A DNA stretch of 64,000 nt, taken from assembly GCA_027365225.1 (NCBI GenBank), contig DAHXNV010000003.1, forward strand, positions 48,892-112,891. The letters run 5' to 3'. Below, one piece after another: positions 29,361 through 41,022 of this stretch. Every line of letters begins with the position of its first letter. The stretch's first letter is position 1. A model generated the notes under the pieces. The model was given only the letters and a program-made list of their open reading frames with translations, was not told the origin of the DNA and did not search any database. The translations under genes were made by a program, and so were the position numbers. The DNA is from Gammaproteobacteria bacterium. GTDB taxonomy: Bacteria > Pseudomonadota > Gammaproteobacteria > Steroidobacterales > Steroidobacteraceae.

Positions 29361-30737
29361 ATGAGCCCAACCCCAGACAATCCCGATGCCGCGGGCCGCG
29401 AGGGCGGCATCGAGGCCCCGACGCGCCACCCGTTGGCCTGGCGCAGCGCCGAGTTTTACGATCACGGCGCACTGCAGGGGGAGCTCGAGCGGGTATTCGA
29501 GATCTGTCAGGGCTGCCGGCGCTGCTTCAGCTTGTGCAACGCCTTCCCCACGCTGTTCGACGCCATCGACGCATCGCCCACCGGTGAGCTGGCCGAGGTC
29601 GAGCGGCACGTTTTCTGGCAGGTGGTCGATCACTGCTACCTGTGCGACATGTGCTTCATGACCAAGTGTCCGTACGTGCCGCCGCACCCCTGGGCCGTCG
29701 ATTTCCCGCACCTGATGCTGCGCGCCAAGGCGGTGCGTGCTCGCGACGAGGGCATCAGTTTGCGCAACCGCGCGCTCGCGGCGACCGAGACGGTCGGACG
29801 CATCGCCGGCATACCTGTGGTCGCGCCGATCGTCAACGCGGTCAACCGCTCCGGCGCGGGCCGCGCCCTGTTGGAGAAGACGCTGGGCGTGGACGCCACG
29901 GCTCCGGTGCCGCAGTATCACGCCCGCACGGCACGCAAGCGCTTGCGCCGGCTGGGCAAGCTGGCCGCACCGGCCGCCGGCGGCGATGCGCCGCGGGCGA
30001 CGCCTGAGACCACCGGCAGGGTTGCCCTGTTCACCACGTGCTACGGCAATCGCAACGAGCCGCAGCTCGATGAGGATCTTGCGGTGGTGTTCGAGCACAA
30101 CGGCATCCAGGTGAGCTTGCTCGAGTCCGAGCATTGCTGCGGCATGCCGCGGCTCGAGCTCGGCGATCTGCAGGCCGTGGAGCGGCTGAAGGAGCACAAC
30201 GTCCCGCAGCTGATCGCGGCCATCGATGCCGGCTTCGACATCGTGGCGCCGATTCCCTCCTGCGTGCTGATGTTCAAGCAGGAGCTGCCGCTGCTGTTCC
30301 CGGAGGAAGCGCAAGTGCAGCGCATCGCCAAGCGCATCTTCGATCCGTTCGAGTACCTGATGCTGCGCCACCGTGCCGGCATGCTGCGGACGGATTTCCA
30401 GAAATCGCTCGGCAAAGTCAGCTACCACGTGCCGTGTCATCTGCGCGTGCAGAACATGGGCCTGAAAACGCGCGACGTGCTGCAGTTGGTGCCGGATACC
30501 GTCGTCGAGCCGATCGAGCGCTGCTCGGGGCACGACGGCACCTACGGCGTCAAGAAGGAATTCCGCGCCGCCTCGATGAAGATCGCTCGCGCGGTCATCG
30601 ACCGCGTGGCGGCGAGCGCCGCGGCGCACTACGCCAGCGACTGCCCGATGGCAGGCCACCAGATCGAGAGCGGCCTCGCCTCCGGCGCCGCTCCCGAACA
30701 CCCGCTGCGGCTGCTGCGGTTGGCCTACGGGCTATGA
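29361..30737 (+). CDS. CCG-domain Fe-S oxidoreductase (GlpC/heterodisulfide-reductase-like)
   Basis: The 458-residue soluble protein has two N-terminal cysteine clusters. The first is CQGCRRCFSLC (C49, C52, C55, C59) and the second CYLCDMCFMTKCP (C92, C95, C98, C103), suited to two [4Fe-4S] centres. It then has a CCG domain: the first copy HCCGMPRLE is intact and the second reads RCSGHDG, a degenerate form. The architecture resembles GlpC. No flavoprotein dehydrogenase is adjacent; the neighbours are rubrerythrin upstream and DUF3501 19 nt downstream. A role passing electrons to rubrerythrin is plausible but inferred from context. Confidence 0.85.
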   Translation: MSPTPDNPDAAGREGGIEAPTRHPLAWRSAEFYDHGALQGELERVFEICQGCRRCFSLCNAFPTLFDAIDASPTGELAEVERHVFWQVVDHCYLCDMCFMTKCPYVPPHPWAVDFPHLMLRAKAVRARDEGISLRNRALAATETVGRIAGIPVVAPIVNAVNRSGAGRALLEKTLGVDATAPVPQYHARTARKRLRRLGKLAAPAAGGDAPRATPETTGRVALFTTCYGNRNEPQLDEDLAVVFEHNGIQVSLLESEHCCGMPRLELGDLQAVERLKEHNVPQLIAAIDAGFDIVAPIPSCVLMFKQELPLLFPEEAQVQRIAKRIFDPFEYLMLRHRAGMLRTDFQKSLGKVSYHVPCHLRVQNMGLKTRDVLQLVPDTVVEPIERCSGHDGTYGVKKEFRAASMKIARAVIDRVAASAAAHYASDCPMAGHQIESGLASGAAPEHPLRLLRLAYGL

Positions 30738-30756
30738 AGGTGCCGGCGAGGTTGCC

Positions 30757-31341
30757 ATGAACAAGCTGACTCGCGCCGATCTGCTCAGTCTCGAGCGCTA
30801 TGCCGCCGAGCGCGACGCGTTCCGCGCCCGCGTGCTCGAGCACAAGCGCGCGCGACGCCTCGCCGTCGGACCGAACCTCACGTGGTGCTTCGAGGATCGG
30901 CTGACGGTCCAGTACCAGATCCAGGAAATGCTGCGTGTCGAGCGGATCTTCGAGGCCGCGCCGATCGGCGCGGAACTCGAGACCTACAATCCCCTGATCC
31001 CGGATGGCGCGAACTGGAAGGCGACGCTGCTGATCGAATTCCCCGATGCCGCCGAGCGGCAGCGGCAGCTGGCGCTTTTCAAGGGAATCGAGCGGCGTTG
31101 CTGGATCGAAGTGCGCGGCCACGCACCGGTGTATGCCATCGCCGACGAGGATCTCGAGCGCGAGAACGAGGAAAAGACCTCGGCCGTGCATTTCCTGCGC
31201 TTCGAGCTCGCCGCCCCGATGATCGCCGCCTTGCGCACCGGGGCGCCGCTGGCCGCCGGAGTCGATCATGAGCACTACCGGCATTGGGTGAATCCGGTGC
31301 CCGAGGCGCTCAAAGCCGCCCTGCTCACCGATCTGCGCTAG
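30757..31341 (+). CDS. DUF3501 family protein
   Basis: This 194-residue soluble protein has the DUF3501 hallmarks: an N-terminal LTRADLLSLERYAAERDAFR, the central GPNLTWCFEDRLTVQYQIQEMLR, and ETYNPLIPDGANWKATLLIEFPD. The family has no established function, but it is repeatedly found beside rubrerythrin and CCG Fe-S proteins. It lies 19 nt after the Fe-S gene and ends the operon. No metal-binding cysteine cluster is seen, so it is not obviously redox-active itself. Confidence 0.88.
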   Translation: MNKLTRADLLSLERYAAERDAFRARVLEHKRARRLAVGPNLTWCFEDRLTVQYQIQEMLRVERIFEAAPIGAELETYNPLIPDGANWKATLLIEFPDAAERQRQLALFKGIERRCWIEVRGHAPVYAIADEDLERENEEKTSAVHFLRFELAAPMIAALRTGAPLAAGVDHEHYRHWVNPVPEALKAALLTDLR

Positions 31342-31383
31342 CCGGGCCGGCGCGCCCGCGCCGAAATTCGCCCCAGCGCCTTG

Positions 31384-31401
31384 CATTGGCGCGCGCCAAT
31401 G
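31384..31401. repeat. 18-bp perfect palindrome upstream of parE
   Basis: CATTGGCGCGCGCCAATG is a perfect inverted repeat 42 nt after the DUF3501 stop and 81 nt before the parE ATG. It could end the upstream transcript as a hairpin (no T-tract) or act as an operator for parE. A weak -10 (TAAGAT at 31427-31432) lies just downstream. Confidence 0.4.
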
Positions 31402-31451
31402 TGGACTGGGCCGCACGCAAAACCGGTAAGATTCCCGGCCTCGACACGTGA

Positions 31452-33374
<1,923 letters not shown>

Positions 33375-33461
33375 CCCTGAGGACTCGTCCGGCGGCGCGC
33401 GCGGCCGCCTTGCCGGGACGATCGACTCGAGCAGGTGCGCCGCACATAGCGAAGGTTCACG

Positions 33462-35708
33462 ATGCAAGATCAGGAATTGAATTTCGAAGGCGTCGAGCGT
33501 CAGCCGCTGCGCGTCTTCACCGAGAAGGCGTATCTCGATTATTCGATGTACGTCATCCTCGACCGGGCGCTGCCGGCAATCGGCGACGGACTGAAGCCGG
33601 TCCAGCGGCGCATCATCTATGCGATGAGCGAGCTCGGCCTTTCGGCCGCCGCCAAGCACAAGAAGTCCGCGCGCACCGTGGGGGACGTGATCGGCAAGTT
33701 TCATCCGCACGGCGATAGCGCCTGTTACGAGGCGATGGTGCTGATGGCGCAGCCGTTCGCGTACCGCTATCCGATCGTGGACGGTCAGGGCAACTGGGGC
33801 TCGCAGGATGATCCGAAGTCGTTCGCGGCCATGCGCTACACCGAAGCGAAGCTCACGCCCTATGCGGACGTGCTGCTCGGTGAGCTTGCGCACGGCACCG
33901 CCGATTGGGCGGCGAACTTCGACGGTACGCTCGAGGAGCCGCTGATCCTGCCGGCGCGGCTGCCAAACCTACTGCTCAATGGGACCTCGGGGATTGCCGT
34001 CGGGATGGCCACGGACATACCGCCGCACAACCTGGGCGAGGTCGCCGCCGCCTGCATCCACCTCATCGAGGATCCGCAGGCGAGCACCGCGGCCTTGATG
34101 AAACACATCAAGGGGCCGGACCTGCCCACCGGGGGGGAGATCATCTCCCCGCGCGCGGACCTGAAGGCGATCTACGAGTCCGGTGTCGGCTCTTTCAAGG
34201 CGCGGGCCACCTACGTGATCGAGGACGGTAACGTGGTCATCAACGCGTTCCCGTACCAGGTCTCGCCGGCTCGGGTTCAGGAGCAGATCGCCGAGCAGAT
34301 GCGCGCGAAGAAATTGCCGATGCTCGAGGATGTGCGCGATGAGTCCGATCATGAGCACCCGGTGCGCCTGGTGCTGGTGCCGCGCTCGAGCCGGGTCGAT
34401 CTGGTGGAGGTCATGAACCACCTGTTCGCGACCACCGACCTGGAGCGCAACTACCGCGTCAATCTCAACATCATCGGATCGGACGGCCGGCCGCGCGTGC
34501 TCGGCCTTGTGGCCATCCTCGGCCAGTGGCTCGAGTATCGCATCGCGACCGTCCGGCGCCGGCTCGGCTATCGGCTCGAGAAGGTCGACCGCCGGCTGCA
34601 TATCCTTGCGGGCCTGCTGATCGTCTACCTCAATCTGGACGAGGTCATCCGCATCATCCGGCGCGAGGATGAGCCCAAGCCGGTGCTGATGCGCCGCTTC
34701 GAGCTCTCCGAGGAGCAGGCCGAGGAGATCCTCAACACCCGGCTGCGCCATCTGGCGCGGCTCGAGGAGATGAAGATCCGCGCCGAGCAAACGACTCTCG
34801 GCGCCGAGCGCGCCGACCTCGAGGCGCTGCTGTCGAGCCCGGCGAAGCTCAAGGGCTTGGTGGTCGCGGAGCTGCGCGCCGACGCGGATCGGTACGGGGA
34901 CCCCCGGCGGACCCGCATCGTCGAGCGCGAGGCGGCGCAGGCCATCGACGAGACCACGCTCATTCCCAATGAGCCGGTGAGCGTGGTGCTCTCCACCGGC
35001 GGCTGGGTGCGCGCCGCCAAGGGGCATGACATCGATCCAAGGACGCTTTCGTACAAGAGCGGCGACGGCTTCCAGGCCATGGCTCACGGCCGCAGTCTGC
35101 AGCCGGCGGTATTCATCGACAGCACCGGTCGCACGTATTGTCTGCCGGCGCATAGCCTGGCCTCGGCGCGCGGCCAGGGCGAACCGCTCTCCGGGCGCCT
35201 GAATCCCCCCGACGGGGCGAAGTTCGCCGGCGTGATGATGAGCGAGCCGGAGGACCTGTGGCTGCTCGCCAGCGATGCCGGCTACGGCTTCGCCGTGCGC
35301 CTGAAGGAGCTGATCACCGATCGGCGTGCCGGCAAAAGCGTGCTCAACGTGCCGGCGGGCGCGGCGACGCTGCCGCCGGTGCCGATTCCGGCGGCGGACG
35401 CTCTGGTGGTGGTCGTCAGCTCCGCCGGCAAGCTGCTCGCCTTTGCGGTGAGTGAGGTGCCGGAGATGCCGCGCGGCAAGGGCAACAAGCTGTACGACCT
35501 CGGGCATGGGCAGGCCGCCGAGCGCGTGGTGGCGCTCGCGGTGGTGCCCGCGCGCGGCTCGCTCGTGATCTGGTCGGGGGAGAAGCAGCGCAGCCTCGCG
35601 TGGGGCGATCTGCAGGCGTACCGCGGCGAGCGGGCCCGGCGCGGCGCGCTGTTGCCGCGCGGCTGGCCGCGCAGCGTCGAGCGGCTCGAGGCGCTGCCGC
35701 CGGGCTAA
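33462..35708 (+). CDS. parC: DNA topoisomerase IV subunit A
   Basis: ParC, 748 residues, is the breakage-reunion subunit. The catalytic tyrosine lies in AAMRYTEAK (Tyr126). The quinolone-determining region [12 protein letters not shown] has the wild-type Ser86 and Glu90 (equivalent to S80 and E84 of E. coli), so no classical resistance substitution is visible. The C-terminal beta-pinwheel is short, as in ParC rather than GyrA. Its stop overlaps the stop of the convergent FimX-like gene by 4 nt. Confidence 0.97.
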   Translation: MQDQELNFEGVERQPLRVFTEKAYLDYSMYVILDRALPAIGDGLKPVQRRIIYAMSELGLSAAAKHKKSARTVGDVIGKFHPHGDSACYEAMVLMAQPFAYRYPIVDGQGNWGSQDDPKSFAAMRYTEAKLTPYADVLLGELAHGTADWAANFDGTLEEPLILPARLPNLLLNGTSGIAVGMATDIPPHNLGEVAAACIHLIEDPQASTAALMKHIKGPDLPTGGEIISPRADLKAIYESGVGSFKARATYVIEDGNVVINAFPYQVSPARVQEQIAEQMRAKKLPMLEDVRDESDHEHPVRLVLVPRSSRVDLVEVMNHLFATTDLERNYRVNLNIIGSDGRPRVLGLVAILGQWLEYRIATVRRRLGYRLEKVDRRLHILAGLLIVYLNLDEVIRIIRREDEPKPVLMRRFELSEEQAEEILNTRLRHLARLEEMKIRAEQTTLGAERADLEALLSSPAKLKGLVVAELRADADRYGDPRRTRIVEREAAQAIDETTLIPNEPVSVVLSTGGWVRAAKGHDIDPRTLSYKSGDGFQAMAHGRSLQPAVFIDSTGRTYCLPAHSLASARGQGEPLSGRLNPPDGAKFAGVMMSEPEDLWLLASDAGYGFAVRLKELITDRRAGKSVLNVPAGAATLPPVPIPAADALVVVVSSAGKLLAFAVSEVPEMPRGKGNKLYDLGHGQAAERVVALAVVPARGSLVIWSGEKQRSLAWGDLQAYRGERARRGALLPRGWPRSVERLEALPPG

Positions 35709-37750
35709 CGAGGCCGCGTGTCGCTCGCTTGCAGCACCACGTCCTCCGGCGCGTTGACGAAATAGCCCTGGATGTACTCGACGCCGAGTTGCCACAGCAC
35801 GGCCATGGTGTTGGCGTCCTCGACGCGCTCGGCAATGGTCTGGATGCCGCGCTTGGCGGCTTCCTCGGTCAGCGCCCGCACGTGCAGCTGCAGCTCCTTG
35901 TTGCGCGAGAGGCTCTGCACCAGTGTGCCATCGATCTTCAGGTAATCGAGCGGCAGCGACTCGATCAGCTTGAACGCGTTGGTCGGGGAGCCGAAGCCCT
36001 CGAGCGCGAAGCGAAAGCCCCACTGGCGCAGCTTGCCGGCGAGCGCGTGCGCCTGCGGGTTTGCCACCGCGACCGCCTCGGGAATCTGGAAGCACACGCT
36101 GCGCGGATCGGCGCGCGCCGAGCGCAGGTGGCCTTCGAGCCAGGTGACGAACGAGGCGTCGCGGACCGTATCCTGCGAGAGCCGCACGAACAGGCAGCCG
36201 GGGCGGCGTTGCGCGGCGAACGACAGCGAGGCGCCCACCACCCAGCGATCGATGTTCTTCAGCAGATCGTTGCGCTCGGCTGCCGGAAGGAACTCCCCCG
36301 GCAGCACCTCCTTGCCGCGGCTGTCGACCATGCGCAGCAGCACATCGAACATGTGCGCATCGCCCCCGCGCAGACTCGCGACCGGTTGCGTGGCGAGGCG
36401 AAAGCGGTTCTCGAGCAGCGCGCTCTTGATCTGCTTGACCCACGCCTGCTCGTAGGGGGTCACGGGCGCTGCGCCCGCCGCGATCGTTTGATTGCCGCCG
36501 TGTTGCACGCCACGGGCGCAGGCGTCCGCGGCCGCCACGATCATCCCGTCCAGATCGTGCGACTCGCTCGAGACGCAGGCCAGGCCCACGGTGCATGTCA
36601 GGGTGAGGGCATGCTCGCCGATGTGCATGGTGCGTCGGGCGCACTCCTGCACGACCTGCGCGGCCCATGCGTGCACGTCGCGCGCGTTGCCGCGCTCGAG
36701 CAGCACCAGGAAGCGTACCCCCCCGAAGCGGCCGGCAACCTCGTTCGTGTGCAAGGTGTCCTTCAACTGGGTGGCGAACCCGGCCAGCAGCTCCTCGCTG
36801 GCCATCGCGCCGACGAGGCGCTCGGCCGCCGCGAACCGATCGAGCTTGAGCAGCGCCAGCCAGCGCACGCCCCCGGGGCTCGCCACGGCCAGACGCTCCT
36901 TGATCGCCGCCAGCAGATCGCGCCGATGCAGAAAGCCCGTGGTCTGGTCGCGGTGGACGACTTGCTCGAGGTCCTCGAGGAGCTTGTGCTCATCGCGCCG
37001 CTTGCCCGGCAGCAGCAGCCGCACGCAGGGCTGGCCTTCGTGCTCGCCGAGCTCCAAAGTGATCTCGGCGCTCAACACGCTGCCATCGGGGGACAGCGCG
37101 CCCGCCCGCAGCCCATGTCCGCTCCAGCGTCCCTGCAGACAGGCCGACAGCGCGCCCTTCAGCGCCGGGCGCGACGCCTCGTCGAACAGATCCATCACCG
37201 GCTGTCCAACCACCGCGTTGTCGGGACCGAACATCGCGAGCCACGCCGGGTTGGCATCGACGACGATACCCTCCTGGACATGAATGATCGCATCGGCCGG
37301 CCGGTCCAGCAGCGCAAGCAGCGGATCGTGCGCGGCGCGCGCGGACAGCACGGTCGACTGCAGCGCCTGCTCGAGCCGTGCGCCGCGCAGCTCGCGCCGC
37401 ACCACCGCGGCGAGCCGATCCGGCGCGCCGAGCGAGACCGCATCGCGCGCTCCGCTGCGCATCGCGGCCGCGATCGCCGGCTCATCGAGGCTCGCGGCTG
37501 CCGCCACGATCGGCAGCCACGGCGCGACCTGATCGCGCAGCGTCGCCACGGTCGTCCCGTCGTGACCGGAGTCGGCGAAGTCGATCAACAGCTCCGGCTT
37601 GATCCGGCTCAGCGTTTCCTGCAGCGTTTCGATCGCGGTGACCCAGGTGGATTCGACCTGTAGGCCCGCGCCGCGGAGAATACCGGTGAGGGTATCGACG
37701 TCACTCTGCGCGGCGGCGCGAACGACGAGCGGAACCGTGTGCTCTGCCAA
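35705..37750 (-). CDS. FimX-like protein: REC-like, PAS, degenerate GGDEF and degenerate EAL
   Basis: The 681-residue protein has a receiver-like N-terminus (about 1-125), a PAS domain (145-245), a GGDEF fold (255-425) and an EAL fold (440-670). The GGDEF motif is GGVRF (343-347). The EAL motif is replaced by FDVLLRM (468-474), and the DDFG loop reads EGFGS. Both catalytic sites thus look inactive, as in FimX, which senses c-di-GMP to drive type IV pilus twitching. The TTG at 37750 was chosen because GGGAGA lies just upstream; an ATG at 37843 adds unlike residues. Orthology to FimX is inferred from architecture and from fimV in the region. Confidence 0.8.
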   Translation of the reverse strand: MAEHTVPLVVRAAAQSDVDTLTGILRGAGLQVESTWVTAIETLQETLSRIKPELLIDFADSGHDGTTVATLRDQVAPWLPIVAAAASLDEPAIAAAMRSGARDAVSLGAPDRLAAVVRRELRGARLEQALQSTVLSARAAHDPLLALLDRPADAIIHVQEGIVVDANPAWLAMFGPDNAVVGQPVMDLFDEASRPALKGALSACLQGRWSGHGLRAGALSPDGSVLSAEITLELGEHEGQPCVRLLLPGKRRDEHKLLEDLEQVVHRDQTTGFLHRRDLLAAIKERLAVASPGGVRWLALLKLDRFAAAERLVGAMASEELLAGFATQLKDTLHTNEVAGRFGGVRFLVLLERGNARDVHAWAAQVVQECARRTMHIGEHALTLTCTVGLACVSSESHDLDGMIVAAADACARGVQHGGNQTIAAGAAPVTPYEQAWVKQIKSALLENRFRLATQPVASLRGGDAHMFDVLLRMVDSRGKEVLPGEFLPAAERNDLLKNIDRWVVGASLSFAAQRRPGCLFVRLSQDTVRDASFVTWLEGHLRSARADPRSVCFQIPEAVAVANPQAHALAGKLRQWGFRFALEGFGSPTNAFKLIESLPLDYLKIDGTLVQSLSRNKELQLHVRALTEEAAKRGIQTIAERVEDANTMAVLWQLGVEYIQGYFVNAPEDVVLQASDTRPR

Positions 37751-37862
37751 TCTGTTCTCCCGAGGAGGTCCGGTGCAGTTTGAATACCGGATTCTAGCGG
37801 GGAGCAGGCGGCGACCTGCGGCCACCGGTCTTATTATGTGCACTCGCGCACAGGAGCGCGAA

Positions 37863-38882
37863 TCAGGGGGTAGCGGAGATCGGTGTCAGAGCCGTCTTGG
37901 CGGCCGCGCCGGGAATTTCCCGCACCAGGCGCGGCACCAGGTAGCCCGGCAGACGCGCCGCGAGGGCACCGGCCAAACGCCGGGCGCGCTCGTCGGGCAC
38001 CGCGAAGTGGGCTGCGCCCCGCACCGGATCGAGCGCGTGCAGGTAGTAGGGCAGAACGCCCGCTTCGAACAGCCGCTGCGACAGCAGTGCCAGTACCGTC
38101 GCCTCGTCGTTGACGCCGGCCAGCAGGACGGTTTGGTTGAGCAGCGTCGCGCCGGCCTCGCGCAGCGCCGCGCACGCGGCGCGTACTTGCGTGTCGATCT
38201 CGGCCGGATGATTGGCGTGCAGCACGAATATCATGGGCAGCCCCGAGCAGCGCACCAGGCGCAGCAGGCCCGCATCGACGCGCGAGGGCAGTACGACGGG
38301 CAGCCGGGTATGCACCCTGAGGCGCCGCAGATGCGAGATGCCCGCCAGGCGCTCGGCGAGGGCGCCCAAGCGCGCATTGCCGAGCGACAAGGGATCGCCG
38401 CCGCTGAGGATGATCTCCTCGATGGAGGTATCGGCGGCGAGCGCGGCGAGCGCCTCGCCCCAGCGCTCGCCGCCGCCGCGTTGCTCCGTGTAGGGAAATT
38501 CCCTGCGGAAGCAATAGCGGCAGTGCACGGCGCAGGTTTCGGTCGTGATCAGCAGTGCGCGGCCGTGGTACTTCTGCAGCAGCGCGGGCGCTCGCTGCGC
38601 GGCGTGCTCGGCCAGCGGGTCGGCCAGATAGCCCGGCTGCTCGCGCAGCTCCTCGGCCACCGGCAGGATCTGGCGCAGCAGCGGGTCGTGCGGGTCGCCG
38701 CGGCGCATGCGCGCGACGAAGCTGCGCGGAACGCGCAGCGGAAAGGCCGTCGCGGCCGCCCCCAGCGCATCGAGCGGCAGGCCGAGCGCTTCGGCCAGCT
38801 CTGCCGGCTGGGTGATGGCCTCGGCGATCTCCCGCTGCCACGATGCGGGAATCTGGCGGGGTGGCACCGATGCCGTTATCAT
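37863..38882 (-). CDS. epmB: EF-P beta-lysylation protein EpmB
   Basis: EpmB, 339 residues, is a radical-SAM lysine 2,3-aminomutase relative that makes (R)-beta-lysine for EF-P modification. The radical-SAM cysteines are CAVHCRYC (C117, C121, C124), followed by [13 protein letters not shown] and the C-terminal [16 protein letters not shown] motif. The ATG at 38882 is 57 nt from the divergent efp start, so the two may share a control region. The minus frame runs on across efp but that is antisense. Confidence 0.96.
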   Translation of the reverse strand: MITASVPPRQIPASWQREIAEAITQPAELAEALGLPLDALGAAATAFPLRVPRSFVARMRRGDPHDPLLRQILPVAEELREQPGYLADPLAEHAAQRAPALLQKYHGRALLITTETCAVHCRYCFRREFPYTEQRGGGERWGEALAALAADTSIEEIILSGGDPLSLGNARLGALAERLAGISHLRRLRVHTRLPVVLPSRVDAGLLRLVRCSGLPMIFVLHANHPAEIDTQVRAACAALREAGATLLNQTVLLAGVNDEATVLALLSQRLFEAGVLPYYLHALDPVRGAAHFAVPDERARRLAGALAARLPGYLVPRLVREIPGAAAKTALTPISATP

Positions 38883-38939
38883 ACGCGGCCCTTCAGTCGG
38901 AGAGGCCGCGCATTGTGCCGCTGCGGCCGCGAGAAAGAA

Positions 38940-39509
38940 ATGGCCAGCTACACCACCGCGGAAATCCGTTCGGGTCTGAAAGTGCTGCTCGACGGCGATC
39001 CGTACGTCGTGGTCGATAACGAGTTCGTCAAGCCGGGCAAGGGTCAGGCGTTCAACCGCATCAAGGTCCGCAACCTCAAGACCGGCCGGACCATCGAGAA
39101 GACGTTCAAGTCGGGCGATTCGCTGGAAGCGGCCGACGTGGTCGATACCGAGATGCAGTATCTGTATCAGGACGGGGATTTCTGGCATTTCATGGTGCCG
39201 GACAGCTTCGAGCAATACACCGCGGGCAAATCCGCCGTCGCAGACATCGCACAGTGGCTGAAGGACGGGGTCACGTGCATCGTGACGCTCTGGAACGGCC
39301 AGCCGCTGGTGATCACGCCGCCGGCGCACGTGGAGCTGACTATCGTCGAGACCGACCCGGGTGTGCGCGGTGATACCGCCACCGGCGGTCAGAAGCCGGC
39401 GAAGCTCGAGACCGGCGCCGTGGTGCGCGTTCCGCTGTTCATCGACCAGGGCGAAGTGATCCGCATCGACACCCGCACCGGCCAGTACGTCTCGCGGGCG
39501 AAGCAATAG
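38940..39509 (+). CDS. efp: Elongation factor P
   Basis: EF-P, 189 residues, relieves ribosome stalling at polyproline. The modification site lysine is present in KPGKGQAF (Lys34), consistent with beta-lysylation by EpmA/EpmB encoded here. The three beta-barrel domains are covered, with the C-terminal signature region [18 protein letters not shown]. The ATG has GAGAAAG upstream. Confidence 0.98.
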   Translation: MASYTTAEIRSGLKVLLDGDPYVVVDNEFVKPGKGQAFNRIKVRNLKTGRTIEKTFKSGDSLEAADVVDTEMQYLYQDGDFWHFMVPDSFEQYTAGKSAVADIAQWLKDGVTCIVTLWNGQPLVITPPAHVELTIVETDPGVRGDTATGGQKPAKLETGAVVRVPLFIDQGEVIRIDTRTGQYVSRAKQ

Positions 39510-39527
39510 CCGCGGGCGGGTTCGGAC

Positions 39528-40031
39528 TCAATGGTCGGCGCCGAAGCGGCTGGCGCCAAGAAAGATGCCGGCAATGCGCTCGAGGGCGCGCGCGTCAACT
39601 TCTCCGAAGCGTCCCGGCCGCGGGCTGTCCAGGTCGAGCACGCCGCGCAGTACGTGCCGCTCGATCAGCGGGACGACCACCTCCGAGCGCGAGGCGCCGT
39701 CGCAGGCGATGTGATCGGCAAAGGCGTTCACGTCCGGCACGACGATCGTGGCGCGCCGCTCGGCGGCCGCGCCGCACACGCCGCGGCCGAGCGGGATGCG
39801 CACGCAGGCGGGTTTGCCCTGAAACGGGCCGACCACCAGCTCCCGGCCGCGCAGAAAGTAAAATCCCGCCCAGTTGATCTCCGGCAGGGCCGCGAACAAC
39901 AACGCCGCGGTGTTGGCCGCGTTTGCGATCGGATCGTGCTCGCCGGTGAGCAGTGCGCCGAGCGCCTCGGCGAGCTGGGAATAGCCGGCGTGCGGGTCGC
40001 GGAAATCAAACTGGGTGCTCGAGTCGTACAT
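39528..40031 (-). CDS. msrC: Free methionine-(R)-sulfoxide reductase (GAF domain)
   Basis: This 167-residue single GAF-domain protein has all three conserved cysteines of the fRMsr family (Cys76, Cys86, Cys110 in KPACVRIP, GRGVCG and HIACDG). It reduces free methionine-R-sulfoxide. The NWAGFYFL and LDLDSPRPGRF motifs are typical. The ATG at 40031 gives the normal length; upstream in-frame residues overlap epmA. It sits 16 nt after epmA and converges with efp. Confidence 0.92.
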   Translation of the reverse strand: MYDSSTQFDFRDPHAGYSQLAEALGALLTGEHDPIANAANTAALLFAALPEINWAGFYFLRGRELVVGPFQGKPACVRIPLGRGVCGAAAERRATIVVPDVNAFADHIACDGASRSEVVVPLIERHVLRGVLDLDSPRPGRFGEVDARALERIAGIFLGASRFGADH

Positions 40032-40047
40032 GCGGTTTGCTCCGGTC

Positions 40048-41022
40048 TCAGGCGCGCTCGGTGGGAAATGCCAGAACCGAGTCGATGCTGCCGGCGCCCA
40101 CGGCCAGCATGACGGTGCGGTCGAATCCCAGCGCGACGCCGCAGCAATCGGGCAGCCCGGACTCGAGTGCCGCCAGCAGCCGCTCATCGAGGGCGGCGCA
40201 GTCGAGCCCGAGGCGGCGCCGCGCCGCGAGATCGCGCCCGAAGCGCGCGCGCTGCTCGGTGGGGTCGGCGAGTTCGTGAAAGCCGTTGGCGAGCTCCACA
40301 CCCTCGCAGTACAGCTCGAAGCGCAGCGCGGTGCGCGGATCGGCCGGATCCAACCGGGCGAGCGCCGCCTGACTGGCGGGGTAGCCGTGCACGAACGTCA
40401 GGGCCGACTGGCCGAGCTGCGGTCCGACGCATGTGCTCATGAGCAGCTCGAGCAACTCGTCGCGCTCGCCGGGCGGGCCGGCAAAGCCTGCCGCGCGTGC
40501 CGCTGCGGCGAGCTGTGGGTCCGAGGCCGCGAACGGATCGAGCGCAAGATGCTCGAGGAACGCCTCCCGATAGCTCAGCCGCTGCAGCGGCCGGCCCTCG
40601 GCGCGCGGACCGAGCAGCGCGCGCACCAGGGCATCGACCTCCGCGATCAAACCCTCCAGCGTCCAGCCGAGTCGATACCACTCGACGAGGGTGAATTCGG
40701 GGTTGTGCAGTCGGCCGCGCTCGAGCGCGCGCACCACGTGGCAGATCTGATAGATGTCACCCGAGCCGCCCGCGAGCAGGCGTTTCATCGCGTATTCCGG
40801 CGAGGTGTGCAGATAGAACGGCCGCGGCTCGTTGGCGAAGGTCACGCGCGCCGAGTGCAGATGCACGTCGCTCACCGGCGCTGTGACCACCAGAGGCGTG
40901 TCCACCTCGAGCACACCGCGCGCCACGAAGAACTCCCGCGTCGCGCCCAGCAGCCGCGCGCGCTGGCGCAGCGTCCCGGATGTGGCCGTGGCGCGCCAAT
41001 CCTCGCCGCCCGGATCGCTCAT
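40048..41022 (-). CDS. epmA: EF-P--(R)-beta-lysine ligase EpmA
   Basis: EpmA (PoxA/GenX), 324 residues, is a truncated class II LysRS-like enzyme lacking the anticodon-binding domain. It attaches beta-lysine to EF-P. Motifs are TPLVVTAPVSDVHL, the class II motif 2 FYLHTSPEYAMKRLL, HNPEFTLVEWY, and motif 3 CCGVALGFDRTVML. The start overlaps the psd end by 4 nt. With epmB and efp this completes the EF-P modification set within 3 kb. Confidence 0.96.
   Translation of the reverse strand: MSDPGGEDWRATATSGTLRQRARLLGATREFFVARGVLEVDTPLVVTAPVSDVHLHSARVTFANEPRPFYLHTSPEYAMKRLLAGGSGDIYQICHVVRALERGRLHNPEFTLVEWYRLGWTLEGLIAEVDALVRALLGPRAEGRPLQRLSYREAFLEHLALDPFAASDPQLAAAARAAGFAGPPGERDELLELLMSTCVGPQLGQSALTFVHGYPASQAALARLDPADPRTALRFELYCEGVELANGFHELADPTEQRARFGRDLAARRRLGLDCAALDERLLAALESGLPDCCGVALGFDRTVMLAVGAGSIDSVLAFPTERA

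Noticed and set aside
33705..33740. Possible quinolone-resistance change in ParC.
   Set aside because: Both key positions (Ser86 and Glu90) have the wild-type residues.
38883..39506. Upstream continuation of the epmB frame across efp.
   Set aside because: It is antisense to EF-P and lies before the recognisable EpmB N-terminus at 38882.
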